The notes: generated by a model not told the origin, from the letters alone. 64,000 nt of DNA from Diplonema papillatum (GCA_030068145.1 JAPJBO010000194.1:124001-188000); one strand, 5' to 3'; positions 10,961 through 21,567 are shown, counted from the first letter of the stretch. A program made the numbers and translations.

Positions 10961-11290
10961 TTGACCACAGGTTTCCTCCAGTACCGCGGCAGCTCCTTCG
11001 GCAGGGCCGCGGGCCGCTCGCGCCGACAGCAGCAGCAGCTGCAGCAGAAGAAGAAAGAGAAGGCGAAGACGGCGCGGCGGGGCAAGCGGCACAAGCCGGA
11101 GGCGGCGCGGCGCATCGACCCGCGCGCGTTCTTCTGCGCGGCGGCCGGCCTTCGCCGTGCGGTGAAGGCGCCGCCCCGTCACAGCGGCTGCCGGCGGGAG
11201 GCCGAAGCGGACGCCTCGGCACAGGACCCGAGAAGAAGCTGCTGCGATCACAGTTCGAACAACAGGGTACTACTGACACAAAATCAGTGA
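10961..11290 (+). CDS. Tandem copy 3 of the exon 4 3' end, diverged
   Basis: A third head-to-tail copy with the same GGACTAAC ... GACCACAG lead. It keeps the Gln/Lys-rich block and the RIDPRAFFCAAA motif. It then departs from the others and ends at a different stop without YDWYGSKS. It is probably a decaying duplicate. Confidence 0.4.
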   Translation: MTTGFLQYRGSSFGRAAGRSRRQQQQLQQKKKEKAKTARRGKRHKPEAARRIDPRAFFCAAAGLRRAVKAPPRHSGCRREAEADASAQDPRRSCCDHSSNNRVLLTQNQ

Positions 11291-13046
11291 CACAGAGCAG
11301 CCTCCGACCCAAGCTTTGGAAGCTGCGGTCTCACCCCCCCAGAGCGAACTTCTGTTGACAAACGCCTTCGTTGGTGAAGATTAGCAGAAGGCAGCGTACG
11401 GCATGCAACTTACCAAATAAATGAGTTTCGGTCGGAGCGCGTACAAGCAACAACCCGTGCCTCCTCTTTGGACAGCGGTGACAATCAACATGGGAATTCT
11501 CCGTCGACTACTCACTCCTGCATTAGGAGAATGCTGCTACTGCAAGTTTCACTGGAATACAGAAAAGGGGGAAAACAACAACAACAACAACAAGGGCCAA
11601 CAAGGGAAAAAAGATTTTCCCCGCCGGCCAACCCAAAGGAACCTGAAGTTCGTTCGTTATGCCAAGTGGAATTCCCTCGATGAATCGCAAGAGTGTGGGT
11701 CATTCGAAGCTGTCCCGTTTCCCAACCGCAAGCCGGTCCACCCCGTATCTCCTCGAGCTGCATCGATGCCTTCTGCCGCTGCCTCTGACGGTCTACCAGG
11801 AGGGGGCGGACCGGCTTAAAACGGGGCCTGTTCTTTTTCAACCAAAACACACGCTAGCCCACAAGTTGTGTCGTGCAGCGTCGAGCTCGCGGGGAGCGGC
11901 TTCCTTCTTGCAGGGAGCCCCCGCGCTTGGAGCCAAACTTCCTAGTCAATTTTGCTGTTCCCTCGTTTCTGCTCTTGGCCGCCGGTGGCACGCGAATCGC
12001 CTGCCGCGAGTGCAATTGCTCAGGCGCGCGGGAATCTGCTCGGAACTGTTCGGCAGGAACACGACCGAAAGCCAACGATATTTCCAGAAACATGCGATCA
12101 AGTACGGGGCAGGCGTGCGCCTCTCGAGGCGCACCGAGTATTCACAGGCTCCGTTCTCAGGCGCACAATGTCTGGGCCGAGTGATTAGTCATGATTCACG
12201 TGTCCAACAACACAAACGCTGTTCGGCTAGGTCTCGGATATCTAGGGCGCGTGCATTGCCTTCGAGAGGAAGAACTCTGCCGACGGAAAACTCCGACTTC
12301 TCATAGGTCTCACACCGGGCGTATATTAAATGTGCGGCTGTGGACGTTGTCTGGAAGCCCGTTTTCCAGAGAATTCGAGCCTGGGCTTGCTGGAACTCAG
12401 CAGCGGGAAACGCGAAAGACACCTCAGAACGACGAGCAAGCCGAAGTTCTCTCGCGTCTCCAAGGGGGTAGTGCCTCAGCAAGACCACCAAGCTTCTGGA
12501 ACGACTTCAGCCACCGGGCTTCTGCTGTCAAGCCGCCTACCCGCGGTGTTTGCTGCCTGCCCCCCCCGATGCTGCGAGCCATCTATACCTATTCGATGCA
12601 TCCGCGGCGGTTATACAAAGACTGAGAGATGCGCTCAAGGCGTCTGCAGCAGAAGAAAGGTATCTGCACCGAAACGGCAACGCATCCGCGACAGGGAAAC
12701 AAAGACACGCCGCTGGAAGGGCTCGGCCACCGAAGCTGCAAGCACTCGCCCTCCAGGTGCAACCGCAGCGGGCTCAGAGTCGCCGAGTACATGCGCTGTT
12801 TATGTCTTGTTGCTGAGACAAAACGCAACAACAGCAGCATCAAACCCAGCGAGAAAACCGGATGAGCGCTGTCACGCGCCAGCCTCTTCAATGGCGCAGC
12901 ACGGAACCGCTTTTGGCGCAGTGTGTGAAAGTGCGAGCATACTGTGTGCGAGTGCACCGTCAAGCAAACACGCCCGCCCCTCTCCAATGGACCATTTCAA
13001 GGCTTCTGTTCCCGCCCGATAAGCAAGCGAAAGCAGCCGACTACCC
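11291..13046. other. Spacer without a supportable gene
   Basis: Several open frames of 60-230 residues exist on both strands, but their sequence is low in structure and matches no family. Bases 11630-11700 resemble 20650-20730 (shared GTGGAATTCCC and GATG(A/G)ATCGCAAGAG). An AAC trinucleotide run lies near 11573. I see nothing else. Confidence 0.5.
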
Positions 13047-13547
13047 ATGGCGAAATCAAAGCAAAAAAGGCCGCCGCCGAGCCCCTCGTCGTCCTCCCCC
13101 TCCTCGCCCGACTCGTCGTCTTCATCCGGCAGCCAGGCCAGCAGCGACAGCAGCAGCAGCAGCAGCAGCAGCTATTCACCGAGCAGCAGCGAGTCATCGG
13201 CACCCGCAAGAGTCGTTCGCAAAGCGCCGGCCCCGCGAATCCGCGCCAAAAAGGGCGCGGCCCCGCTGAGGGCCCAGCATGCGAAACCTGGTCAAGTGCC
13301 AGCCTCGCCCGTGCAAAGTGTCGCCGGAACTCAAATTGCGCTCGTCGTGCCTCCGGCAGTGCAGCGAAGGCCCGTCAAGCGCCCGCCGCCGAAACGGCGG
13401 GGACGGAGCAAAGCCACACGAGCGCTGATTCGCGCTGTCATAAGCAAAGCTTCGAAGAAGCACGGAACAGGCTGGAAGGCCGCGACCGTTGGCAGGTGCA
13501 GAGAGCGCTATGGCGGGGGGGTCACCTGCCAAGCGAAGCGTTCGTAG
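13047..13547 (+). CDS. Ser-rich basic protein, unrecognised
   Basis: A 166-residue product. The first third is almost all Ser/Pro, encoded partly by an AGC run near 13128-13180. A basic Pro/Arg-rich middle follows (RRPVKRPPPKRRGR), then a compact end (ATRALIRAVISKASKKHG, GWKAATVGRCRERYGG). The end could fold as a small helical domain; a DEK-C-like helix bundle is possible but very uncertain. The basic, Ser-rich make-up suggests a nucleic-acid-associated nuclear protein. Tandem copies follow downstream. The ATG in a CCCATGG context is a good start. Confidence 0.55.
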   Translation: MAKSKQKRPPPSPSSSSPSSPDSSSSSGSQASSDSSSSSSSSYSPSSSESSAPARVVRKAPAPRIRAKKGAAPLRAQHAKPGQVPASPVQSVAGTQIALVVPPAVQRRPVKRPPPKRRGRSKATRALIRAVISKASKKHGTGWKAATVGRCRERYGGGVTCQAKRS

Positions 13548-13559
13548 CCAAAAGGCAAG

Positions 13560-14310
13560 AAGACACTGGGCACCCTGGATAGTTCGTCCTCCCCCTCCTC
13601 GCCCGACTCATCGCCTTCATCCGCCGGCCAGGCCAGCAGCAACAGCAGCAGCAGCACCAGCAGCGAGTCATCGGCACCCGCAAGAGTCGTTCGCAAAGCG
13701 CCGGCCCCGCGAATCCGCGCCAAAAAGGGCGCCGCCCCGCTGAGGGCCCAGCATGCGAAACCTGGTCAAGTGCCAGCCTCGCCCGTGCAAAGTGTCGCCG
13801 GAACTCAACTTGCGGTCGTCGTGCCTCCGGCGGTGCAGCGAAGGCCCGTCAAGCGCCCGCCGCCGAAACGGCGGGGGCGAAGCAGAGCCACACGAGCGCT
13901 GATTCGCGCTGTCATGAGCAAAGCTTCGAAGAAGCACGGAGCAGGCTGGAAGGCCGCGACCGTTGGCAGGTGCAGAGAGCGCTATGGCGGCGAGGGCCAC
14001 CTGTCAACCGAAGCATTCGTAGCCAAAAGGCAAGAAGACACTGGGCACCCTGGTTAGTTCGACCTTCATCCCTTCAGTCTGCCTTCCTTTGCCCCGCAGC
14101 AAGTGCCGCCGCCAAAACGGCGCGGGAACCGGAGAGCCATATGAGCGTTGGTTCGCGCGGTCATCTGCAAACCCTCGACGAAGAACGGAAATGTTGGACG
14201 GCTGCCGCACCGTTGACAGGTACAGAGAGCGCTTTGCAGGTGTGGTCACCTGCCAAGTGTGGCGTTCGTAGCCAAGAAGGCAAGAAGACACTGGGCACCT
14301 TGGTTAGTTT
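13560..14310 (+). repeat. Tandem duplicates of the Ser-rich basic gene
   Basis: A second copy with a period of about 474 bp keeps the region from the Ser tract to the C-terminal domain (open from 13770 to 14057). A third, shorter and more diverged copy spans about 14090-14310. Each ends with the same block, GCCAAAAGGCAAGAAGACAC or a close variant (13539, 14018, 14270). A fragment near 14365-14470 repeats the middle again. Copy 2 could still encode the basic half; the later ones look decayed. Confidence 0.75.
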
Positions 14311-14857
14311 GACCTATTCCTTCATTCTGCCTCCGTTTATTTGCCCGCCCCCAAGGGTGGCAGCGAATCATCGGCACCCACAAAGTTCGCGCAGCGCCGG
14401 CCCCCTCGAGTTTCGCGCCGACAAAGGCGCCGCCCGCCCGGAGCCCAGCAAGCAAAACTCAGTCAAGTGCCAGCCTCGTCCGTGGGAGTTGTCAACGAAA
14501 TTCAGACAGAGAGCACTCAGGAGAGGTGCGGCCGCCTACCTCTGGCATCTGGTGCGATTGTTCGAGTCAAACCAGACACGCGTCAAACTCAAGCCCTTGC
14601 CATCCTTCGTCGGTGGCTGTATTGCTCACGCACGACGCGTGAGCTGGTTCAGGCTGGGCCTGGTTGTTTGCACTTTCGATGCCCCCAGTGGCGGAGCTCA
14701 CAGATGAAGTTCCCAAGCACGCGCGACACTCCACAACTACGCGTGAGCACGCGACGCCCCCCCCCGGCCTACGCGTTTCGACGCCCAGGCGCATCTCCCG
14801 TGGACGACTCGTCGCCAACAAGAGCCCGCAATGGTTATTCAACCACCTCTATGTAAA

Positions 14858-15066
14858 CCGGTCCATCCCCTCCTGATAGACGACGGTCGATAGCGGCAGG
14901 CAATTCGATGCAGTTCTGGAGGATAGAGAGTCGACCGGCTTGTACGCTCCCTTGCGATTTGACCGTACGCGTTCAGGTCAAACCGCTGCCAACGTTCCTT
15001 TTTAGCTGCAACAAGTATGCCCTCCAAGGAGGCAGTTACTGCTTGTCGTAAAAAAAAAAAAAAAAA
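14858..15066. repeat. Two short dispersed repeats and an A tract
   Basis: Bases 14858-14945 resemble 60004-60165 in kinesin intron 1 (CCGGTCCATCCCCTCC and GGCAATTCGATGCAG). Bases 14955-15060 resemble 58030-58125 (GTACGCGTTCAGGT(C/T)AAACC, CCAACGTTCCTTTTTAGCTG). A run of 17 A ends the block. No gene is supported from 14310 to 15596. Confidence 0.7.
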
Positions 15067-15644
15067 CGTCGGTCTGCGCCGGCCACGCCCGAGCGGTCTT
15101 CGGCAATGACTGCCACACCCTGCTACGGCACCGCCCATCTTTCACGTGCGGCCAGCCGCATTTGTTCCTCTCCCGTTCTACACGAATAATGCTTCCCGAA
15201 TTCCCCTTCCTCGCAGCCCCCTCGTGTGTTTCGTCGAGCGAAAGAAGGGAGACATCCTTCTCGGGCAATGTGCTCCTCGAGGACGAGAAACCGTCGCCAC
15301 AGTCATCAGCCGTGAGGCTTATGTCCTGGGATATTGCGCCCGCTATTCCATGGACCCGGCCGTCCTCCGCTGGCCAGTCGTGGCCCGATTAATCAGATGT
15401 GCTCCAACCCGAACATCCTAGCCATAGACTGCTTATCAGCCACAAACCACCCCGTGTTAGCGTCACAGCACTGTCCGATCGGACAGCCGTAGATACAGGG
15501 ACATTGGCGCATTCCTTCGTCGCGAGGGGCATGTGCAATCAGGCGGAACCTAGCATCCTCTCTCGACCACAGGTAGCTGGACTGCAAACGTAAAAGAAAG
15601 TACGTGCGCTCGGCTAGGCCGGCGCGTGGCGAGACTGGAGGCAG

Positions 15645-16780
15645 CAATTAAAGTTCGGGGAACAGCAAAGTTCGGGCGAAGCTAAGTTCGGGCAATGCTA
15701 AGTTCTGGTGAAGCAAAGTTCTGGTGAAGCTAAGTTCGGGCGAAACAAAGTTCGGGCGAAGCTAAGTTCGGGTGAGCAAAGTTCTGGTGAAGCAAAGTTC
15801 GGGTGAAGCAAAGTTCTGGTGAAGCTAAGTTCGGGCGAAACAAAGTTCGGGCGGAGCAAAGTTCGGGCGAAGCTAAGTTCGGGCGAAGCAAAGTTCTGGT
15901 GAAGCAAAGTTCGGCGAAACAAAGTTCGGGTGAAGCTAAGTTCTGGGTGAAGCAAAGTTCGGGTGAAGCAAAGTTCTGGTGAAGCTAAGATCGGGCGAAC
16001 AAAGTTCGGGCGAAGCTAAGTTCGGGTGAGCAAAGTTCTGGTGAAGCAAAGTTCGGGTGAAGCTAAGTTCGGGTGAAGCAAAGTTCGGGTGAAGCAAAGT
16101 TCTGGTGAAGCTAAGTTCGGGCGAAGCAAAGTTCGGGCGAAGCAAAGTTCTGGTGAAGCAAAGTCTGGTGAAGCAAAGTTCGGGTGAAGCTAAGTTCGGG
16201 CGAAAGTTCGGGTGAAGCAAAGTTCTGGTGAAGCTAAGTTCTGGTGAAAGCATAGTTCGGGCGAAAGCAAAGTTCTGGCGAAGCAAAGTGGGTGAAGCAA
16301 AGTTCTGGCGAAGCAAAGTTCGGGCGAAGCAAAGTTCTGGTGAAGCTAAGTTCGGCGAAGCAAGTTCTGGTGAAGCAAAGTTCGGGCGAAGCAAAGTTCG
16401 GGTGAAGCTAAGTTCGGGGAAGCAAAGTTCTGGTGAAGCAAAGTTCGGGTGAAGCAAAGTTCTGGTGAAGCAAAGTTCGGGCGAAAAAGCAAAGTTCGGG
16501 CGAAGCTAAGTTCGGGTGAAGCTGGGCGAAGCTAAGTCAAAGCAAAGTTCGGGCGAAGCTAAGTTCGGGTGAAGCAAAGTTCTGGTGAAGCTAAGTTCGG
16601 GCGAAGCAAAGTTCGGGCGAAGCTAAGTTCGGGTGAAGCAAAGTTCTGGTGAAGCTAAGTTCGGGCGAAGCAAAGTTCGGGCGAAGCTAAGTTCGGATGA
16701 AGCAAAGTTCTAGTGAAGCAAAGTTCTAGAGGAAGCAAAGTTCGGGCGAAAGCAAAGTTTCGGTTTCTGGTGGCAAGTTC
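15645..16780. repeat. Minisatellite of about 17 bp, roughly 60-70 units
   Basis: Contiguous units read GAAGC(A/T)AAGTTCGGGC or GAAGCAAAGTTCTGGT, with length slips. There are no spacers. Open frames across it on either strand give a periodic SFTRTLL-type peptide and are almost surely not genes. Confidence 0.95.
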
Positions 16781-16946
16781 GGCGCCAGTACCCGGGGGGG
16801 AGGCCCCCCCGGACCCCCCCCGACTCACCCGGGGTAAGCCAAATACCGCGAGATACTGAGAAACTCCGCAAAAAACGCAACTTTCGGGCATATTAGACCC
16901 CGAAACGCAACAAACCTTGAAAACGATCTTTGACCGGGAAAATGTC

Positions 16947-17012
16947 ATGGGCGGGGTTCGAACCCGGGCCTACCGGCCTGAAGGCCGACACCCGGTCACT
17001 CTGCCACCCGCA
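16947..17012 (-). promoter_or_regulatory. tRNA-like internal pol III promoter (A box and B box)
   Basis: On the minus strand, TGGCAGAGTGACC (17006-16994) fits the A box and GGGTTCGAACC (16965-16955) the B box, spaced as in a tRNA. A strong hairpin, CGGCC-TTCA-GGCCG, lies between them. The acceptor arms do not pair well, so this is tRNA-derived and not an intact tRNA gene. Confidence 0.65.
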
Positions 17013-17233
17013 TACCGTTCGGAAGGGTAAAAAAAACTTGCTCCGCACTATTATCTAGTCCAAAAACTATACACTTTCGCAACATTAAAAGCCGCGTTGG
17101 CTCGAATAGAGTCTATTCACATTGCATGTTCATAGGACCTCCAGTCTCGAAAAAGGAAGAGAAGCTAAACCCACGACGGCGAGCGGCACCCTCAATCGGT
17201 CGGACCACCAGCGGGATACGGGAGGCGAGCGCG

Positions 17234-19411
17234 ATGCCGCAGAGCGACCCCCGCTGGCCCGACCAGGCGCCGACGCTGGAGTCGTTTGCCCTGCGGTTCC
17301 ACCCCGCGGCTGGCGGTCAGAGGCGGGCGCACGACGCGGGCCACGAAGCAGGCGGCCCCGGCGCTGCTGCCAGCGCGCCGGACACGACGCCGCCGCGGCG
17401 GCGCCTCCGCCTTGCCGCGTTGCCCCGCTTGATCGACGACAGCCCGAGTCCGTCGCGTGCAAGCGTTGACCACGCGTTGCCCTGCCGCTACGACTGTCCG
17501 GACGCTGCAGCCGACTCTGCGCCGAAGCCGACAGCGGCACCGGCGGATGGTGGGAGGATCATCGGGATGGCGTTCAGTTCCCCGCGTGGTTCAGCAGCGT
17601 TCGAGCCGGCAAGACCCGAAGCAAGCCAATCGAACAGCTTGACGCAAGAAAACGCGGCACCCCCATCGTCGTTCACGACCAACCCACGCGACTCGTTCGA
17701 CGTGCAAGAAACGACAACAGGACCCGAGACGGCCGGCCGTTCGGGCTTGAGTGGACACACCACAGATCCGGCAGCGGTGAGAGGGGAGCCTGCACCTCCC
17801 GGCGTGGGCTATGTCCCGTTCGATGTGCGCGAAAAATGGACTGGACCTGCAGCGCGACAACCGGTTGCGCAGTTAAGCTGGAGGGACCCGCCGCGCGCCG
17901 ACTGGGGGGCGGGGCACGAGGTTTGGGAAGCATGGTGGCCGGCGGTCGACCGGCAAACCGGCCCGCCGCCGCACAAGAAGGCCGTCATGCGCCCGGTGGC
18001 GTCGGCGTCGCCGGGGCAGGCGGCGCGGTGGCTGGGCGCCGCCGACGAATTCGCACCGCTGCCCGGCCAACGCGCGCATGCCTCCGCCTTCCCGTCCGAT
18101 CCGAGGGCGATCGCCCGTCCCGCGTCGGCTCCGCCGAACCTGGGGACGGACGGGCCGGCGGACGCGGGCTGCCCTGGCAGCTTGCCGGCGCTACTCGCGT
18201 TGAACGGGGACTTGTCGCGGGGGGGCGGAAATGGTGGGGCCTGGGCGGATCCCGGCTATGCTCTGCCCACGGGCTTGGAGCGGGAGGGCGACGCTGCCGG
18301 CTCGAACGGTGCCGGGTGGGAGGTTCTCGCCAACAGGGAGCGGACGGCGCGAGTTGGTGCATCTGCGAGTTGGCAAGCTGCGGATGCGACGCCGGGCGTG
18401 CAAACCGACGACTGCCCAACCGCAGCGGCGCTCGCTCCGGTAGGCGACGGCAGGGCGGCGTGGTTGCAACAGGCGGACAGCAACGTGAACGTGCAGACAG
18501 ACGCGGGTGCCGGACCTTGGCGCCGGGCACCCGACGCCGGTCCGGCCGATTTCAACCCGGAAGGGGCGCCCCGCTGCCTTTCGGGTCGGCGCGAGCCGCC
18601 GGCCGCAGCCGCAGCCGTCGCAGCACTCGCTCCGGGAGTCGATGGCCGGGCGGGGTGGTTGCAGCTACAGGCGGCCAGCGAGCAGAGCGTGTCGGCTGGC
18701 GCGGGTGCTGAACCTTGGCGCTGGGCACCGGAAGCCGATCCGGACCCGGAACGGGCGCCCCGCGGCTTTTTAGATCCACCGCTGCGCGGCGAGCCCGGCT
18801 GCAGCCGAGAACAGACACTGCGCCGGTGCGAGCCGCCCGCCGCGGGAGTCGATGGCCGGGCGGGGTGGTTGCAGCAACAGGCGGACAGCGATGCGAACGT
18901 GCTGGGTGCTGAACCTTGGCGCTGGGCGCCCGACGCCGATCCCGCCGATTTCGACCCGGAACAAGCGCCCCGCTGCCTTTCGGGGTCGTCGATGCGCGGC
19001 GGGCCCCGGCGCGAGCCGCCCGCCGCAGCCGCAGCAGTCGCTGGCGGGGTGGGGTCGTTGCAACAGCAGGCGGACAGCGATGCGAACGTGCCGCCTGACG
19101 CGGGCGCTGAACCTTGGCGCTGGGCGCCCGACGCCGATCCCGCCGATTTCGACCCCGAACAAGCGCCCCGCTGCCTTTCGGGGTCGTCGATGCGCGGCGG
19201 GCCCCGCCAGCAGCGCCGTGAACCGGCACTGCGCCGGCGCGAGCCGCCAGCCGCGGCCGCAGCCGAGCGCGGCCCGTGGCCGCCCCACCGCCCCGCCGCT
19301 CTGCCGAAGTCGGTGCTCCGGCGGGCCGACAAGCGCTCGCTGCTGCACCCGGAAAACGCGAACCCGCACTCGCTCGAAATGCTGGTGTGCGCCTCTCTTT
19401 TCGACAAGTAA
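17234..19411 (+). CDS. Long repeat-containing acidic, Trp/Pro-rich protein, unrecognised
   Basis: A 725-residue ORF from the ATG at 17234. The frame is open from 17126, but that part copies a short sequence also found near 52572. The first half is low-complexity, rich in Ala, Pro, Gly and Asp. The second half holds about four to five imperfect repeats of 60-70 residues. Each combines DGRAGWLQQQADS, AEPWRWAPDADPADF, EQAPRCLSGSSMRGG and an Ala-rich linker. The repeats lie at about 18448, 18640, 18850 and 19040, and the last two are nearly identical. The C terminus (SVLRRADKRSLLHPENAN) is less repetitive. No domain is recognised. The minus strand is open for much of the length, so coding status rests on the long frame and conserved repeat frame. 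Confidence 0.55.
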   Translation: MPQSDPRWPDQAPTLESFALRFHPAAGGQRRAHDAGHEAGGPGAAASAPDTTPPRRRLRLAALPRLIDDSPSPSRASVDHALPCRYDCPDAAADSAPKPTAAPADGGRIIGMAFSSPRGSAAFEPARPEASQSNSLTQENAAPPSSFTTNPRDSFDVQETTTGPETAGRSGLSGHTTDPAAVRGEPAPPGVGYVPFDVREKWTGPAARQPVAQLSWRDPPRADWGAGHEVWEAWWPAVDRQTGPPPHKKAVMRPVASASPGQAARWLGAADEFAPLPGQRAHASAFPSDPRAIARPASAPPNLGTDGPADAGCPGSLPALLALNGDLSRGGGNGGAWADPGYALPTGLEREGDAAGSNGAGWEVLANRERTARVGASASWQAADATPGVQTDDCPTAAALAPVGDGRAAWLQQADSNVNVQTDAGAGPWRRAPDAGPADFNPEGAPRCLSGRREPPAAAAAVAALAPGVDGRAGWLQLQAASEQSVSAGAGAEPWRWAPEADPDPERAPRGFLDPPLRGEPGCSREQTLRRCEPPAAGVDGRAGWLQQQADSDANVLGAEPWRWAPDADPADFDPEQAPRCLSGSSMRGGPRREPPAAAAAVAGGVGSLQQQADSDANVPPDAGAEPWRWAPDADPADFDPEQAPRCLSGSSMRGGPRQQRREPALRRREPPAAAAAERGPWPPHRPAALPKSVLRRADKRSLLHPENANPHSLEMLVCASLFDK

Positions 19412-21232
19412 AATCGCATGGATTGACGAACTCGTTTTCAGAAGTTGTGTGGGTTGGGTTTGCCCATTTTTTTCACATCTTGAAAAAGAAAAAAGATCTT
19501 GAAATTTTGTGAGTTGCAATTGACTAGAGTTGCACCGCGCCGAAAGCGCGGGAAAAGTGACCCTTCTGGAGTCACGCAGCGAAAAGCTGGCATAGTGTGG
19601 TACTCATTTGCATGCTAATGACTCCCCACTAACGCAACAAGACCACGAAACTTTGTGAAAAAACGTCAAGGTAGTAGCTGCAGTTTCCGTGCTTTAGTAA
19701 AAGCCAATAAAGCTCGATGAGGGCTCCGCAAACGCGGAGAGAAGAAGCGGTGGACACCTGCCGACACGGCACGACCCCCTTCTGCGGCCACAACGACGTT
19801 CACCGTGAGCCGCCCGCAGCTCGACCATCTGCTGTTACGTAGACACCAACTGTGTGCACAGTGCGTTGCTCAGGGTAGTTGAAGGCCTGACAATCACTCT
19901 ACTGCAACAAACGCCCACCCTGTGACAGTCAGATGAGCCTGATCATGAGGTGCCTGTAAAGATCAGATGCCTGTAAATATCAGAGGCCTATAGCGAGCAG
20001 ATTCCTGCAATGAACAGATGCCTGTGAGGGACGTGAGGGATGTCTGGGAGAACAATTGCCTGCTGTCTCTAGTCTCGCTGGGCGCCGGTCTTTACCGGCG
20101 AATATGTACTTTTTCTCCTGTGGTGTTTACGCACTTGCACCGCTTCCATTCGAGCGTTTCGTCTGTTCATTTTTTTACAGGATCTGTCGACAGGCATCTG
20201 CGCATAGCAGGCAACTGTTCATTGCAGGAATCTGCTCGCTATAGGCCTCGCTCAGTAGTGACTACAGCAGTTAAAGCCCCTGCTCTCTATTACAAAAAAT
20301 AAAGACAAAAAAATAAAAACACAAACCGACGGAGACCCCCCAAAACCTTTTTCAACCTTCCCAATTCCCTTCAAGCTAACCCATTATACAACGTCCCCCC
20401 CTGCTCTCTAGCCAGAAATAACTGTCTCCATGGAATAGACGCAAAACGTGTTCACAGGAGCGTTGGAGATTTCGTCAATGTTCACTGAAAACACGCAAAC
20501 ACCACACACACACTCTGAGCGAAAGGGCGATCCCTACGGGCGCTGACGAGCGCAATGACGAGGCTAAGTAGCATCAAATGACACTGCGGAACACCAGCGC
20601 CACAGCATTGGGTGGGGGGGCACAACGTGTCGGGCTGAGCGAAAAGAAATTCCTACCCGGCCAACCGATGTATTCCTGGAGAGCGTTCGTTTGCCTTTGT
20701 GGAATTCCCACGATGGATCGCAAGAGCCGAGTCGGTTGGGGGCCTTGCCGGCTGCGACCGCTGGCCGCTGGTCCCTCTCTCCCGCTCTCTCCCTCTCTCT
20801 GCCGTGCTCTGCCACGTGGGCTCATAGTGCTGCTCTGGGCGGAGGTCCGCCGCCCACCCCTCATGTGGTTTAACGAATGGGTTTGGGGCCGTTGCTGCGA
20901 CTTGGACTCGTCGGCTTACAGCTCTCCACATGGTAATCGAACGCTGAGGTAAGCGAAAACGGCTGCCCCCAGAAAAATGCTGTGACCAGCAACATGTAAA
21001 CCATGAGACAAAACGCCCGTGCCAGACAAAGCTCCGCACAACGAGTAAAATCATCACGAGCGGGCGGCAGGAGCCTCGGCAGGAACGTAAAAAGGGCGGG
21101 AAAATGGGCTTCATTCCGCGCAGGGATTACCCACAACTGAGCTTTAACAACACACACACCCACTCTCACTCTGATGCAGATTATTGCTACATATTCTCCG
21201 CATTCTAACCCAACTCTCTCTCTCTCTCACAG
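19412..21232. other. Spacer with repeats, no supportable gene
   Basis: Bases 19590-19640 resemble 63440-63490 (GACTCCCCACTA(A/T)CGCAACAA). A long inverted repeat sits at 19984-20248. A possible donor, CTGAG|GTAAGCG, at 20950 closes an open frame from 20578, but that frame overlaps a dispersed repeat and I do not trust it as an exon. A TTCTAAC branch-like motif and a CT tract at 21203-21232 belong to the next exon. Confidence 0.5.
19984..20248. repeat. 41-bp inverted repeat (MITE-like)
   Basis: The left arm 19984-20024 (starting AGGCCTATAGCGAGCAG) pairs with the right arm 20208-20248 with about one mismatch. The 183 bases between have no coding potential. Short direct GATGCCTGTAA-type repeats precede the left arm. 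It looks like a foldback or MITE-type element, but I could not define a target duplication. Confidence 0.75.
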
Positions 21233-21567
21233 TCGTTGCGGAGCCTTTGGAAGGTCCTTGCGTTAGGCAAAGGCGGCGACTTCCGGATACGATCTGATGG
21301 CTTTGAGGAGGTCGATGTGCACTGCAGCGAAGAAGGAACCCCGCATCTGGAGCCCGAAGAACGGGAACCGCCAGCAGCGCAGCCAGAGGCGCAGGCTTCG
21401 TTTTCCGAGAAGAAGCAGCAGACCATGCATTGCCTGTCGTTCGCGCAGCACTGCTTGTCCCGGCTTGCGGACGCAGCGAAGAGCGAACCGCAGGGCACCC
21501 TTGACGAAGGCCTTCAATCGCTGCTGCTGCACCTGTCGGCAACCACGTCAGCGCACACAGCGACCTC
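21233..21567 (+). CDS. Isolated internal exon, unrecognised protein
   Basis: The exon has textbook borders: a TTCTAAC branch-point-like motif, a (CT)n tract, CACAG at the start, and CTC|GTGAGT at the end. It encodes about 111 residues in one open frame, charged and Ala/Glu-rich, with EVDVHCSEEG, SFSEKKQQTMHCLSFAQHC and LDEGLQSLLLHLSA. No family is recognised. Partner exons are not evident: the 20.6-20.95 kb frame is doubtful and I see nothing clear downstream. Confidence 0.5.

Larger units (their letters stand above)
15597..17012 (-). mobile_element. Composite tRNA-headed repeat element R5, copy 1
   Basis: Read on the minus strand, the element has four parts. A tRNA-like head (16947-17012) carries pol III-type A and B boxes. 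A middle region (16781-16946) includes AAACTCCGCAAAAAACGCAA on the plus strand. A minisatellite of about 1.1 kb (about 15645-16780) has a roughly 17-bp unit. A terminal tail (15597-15645) includes GTGCGCTCGGCTA and GCGAGACTGGAGGCAGCA. The second copy at 45447-46254 has the same four parts in the same order, so it is one element family and not a chance juxtaposition. It encodes no protein that I can recognise and would depend on another element's machinery if it is a SINE. Confidence 0.7.

Noticed and set aside
9368-11251. A 627-codon open frame on the minus strand
   Set aside because: It is antisense to exon 4 and its copies, low in complexity (long Leu/Arg runs) and a product of GC-rich codons. 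The plus frame has a splice-consistent start and a membrane helix.
15645-16780. Possible CRISPR-like array
   Set aside because: The units are contiguous with no spacers, and the host is a eukaryote; it is a minisatellite.
16947-17012. Functional tRNA gene
   Set aside because: The A and B boxes are present, but the acceptor and D arms do not pair properly and the sequence is repeated as part of a larger element.
18256-19419. A 387-codon minus-strand frame
   Set aside because: It mirrors the repeat-containing plus-strand ORF and is rich in Arg/Ala/Gly as expected of an antisense GC-rich frame.
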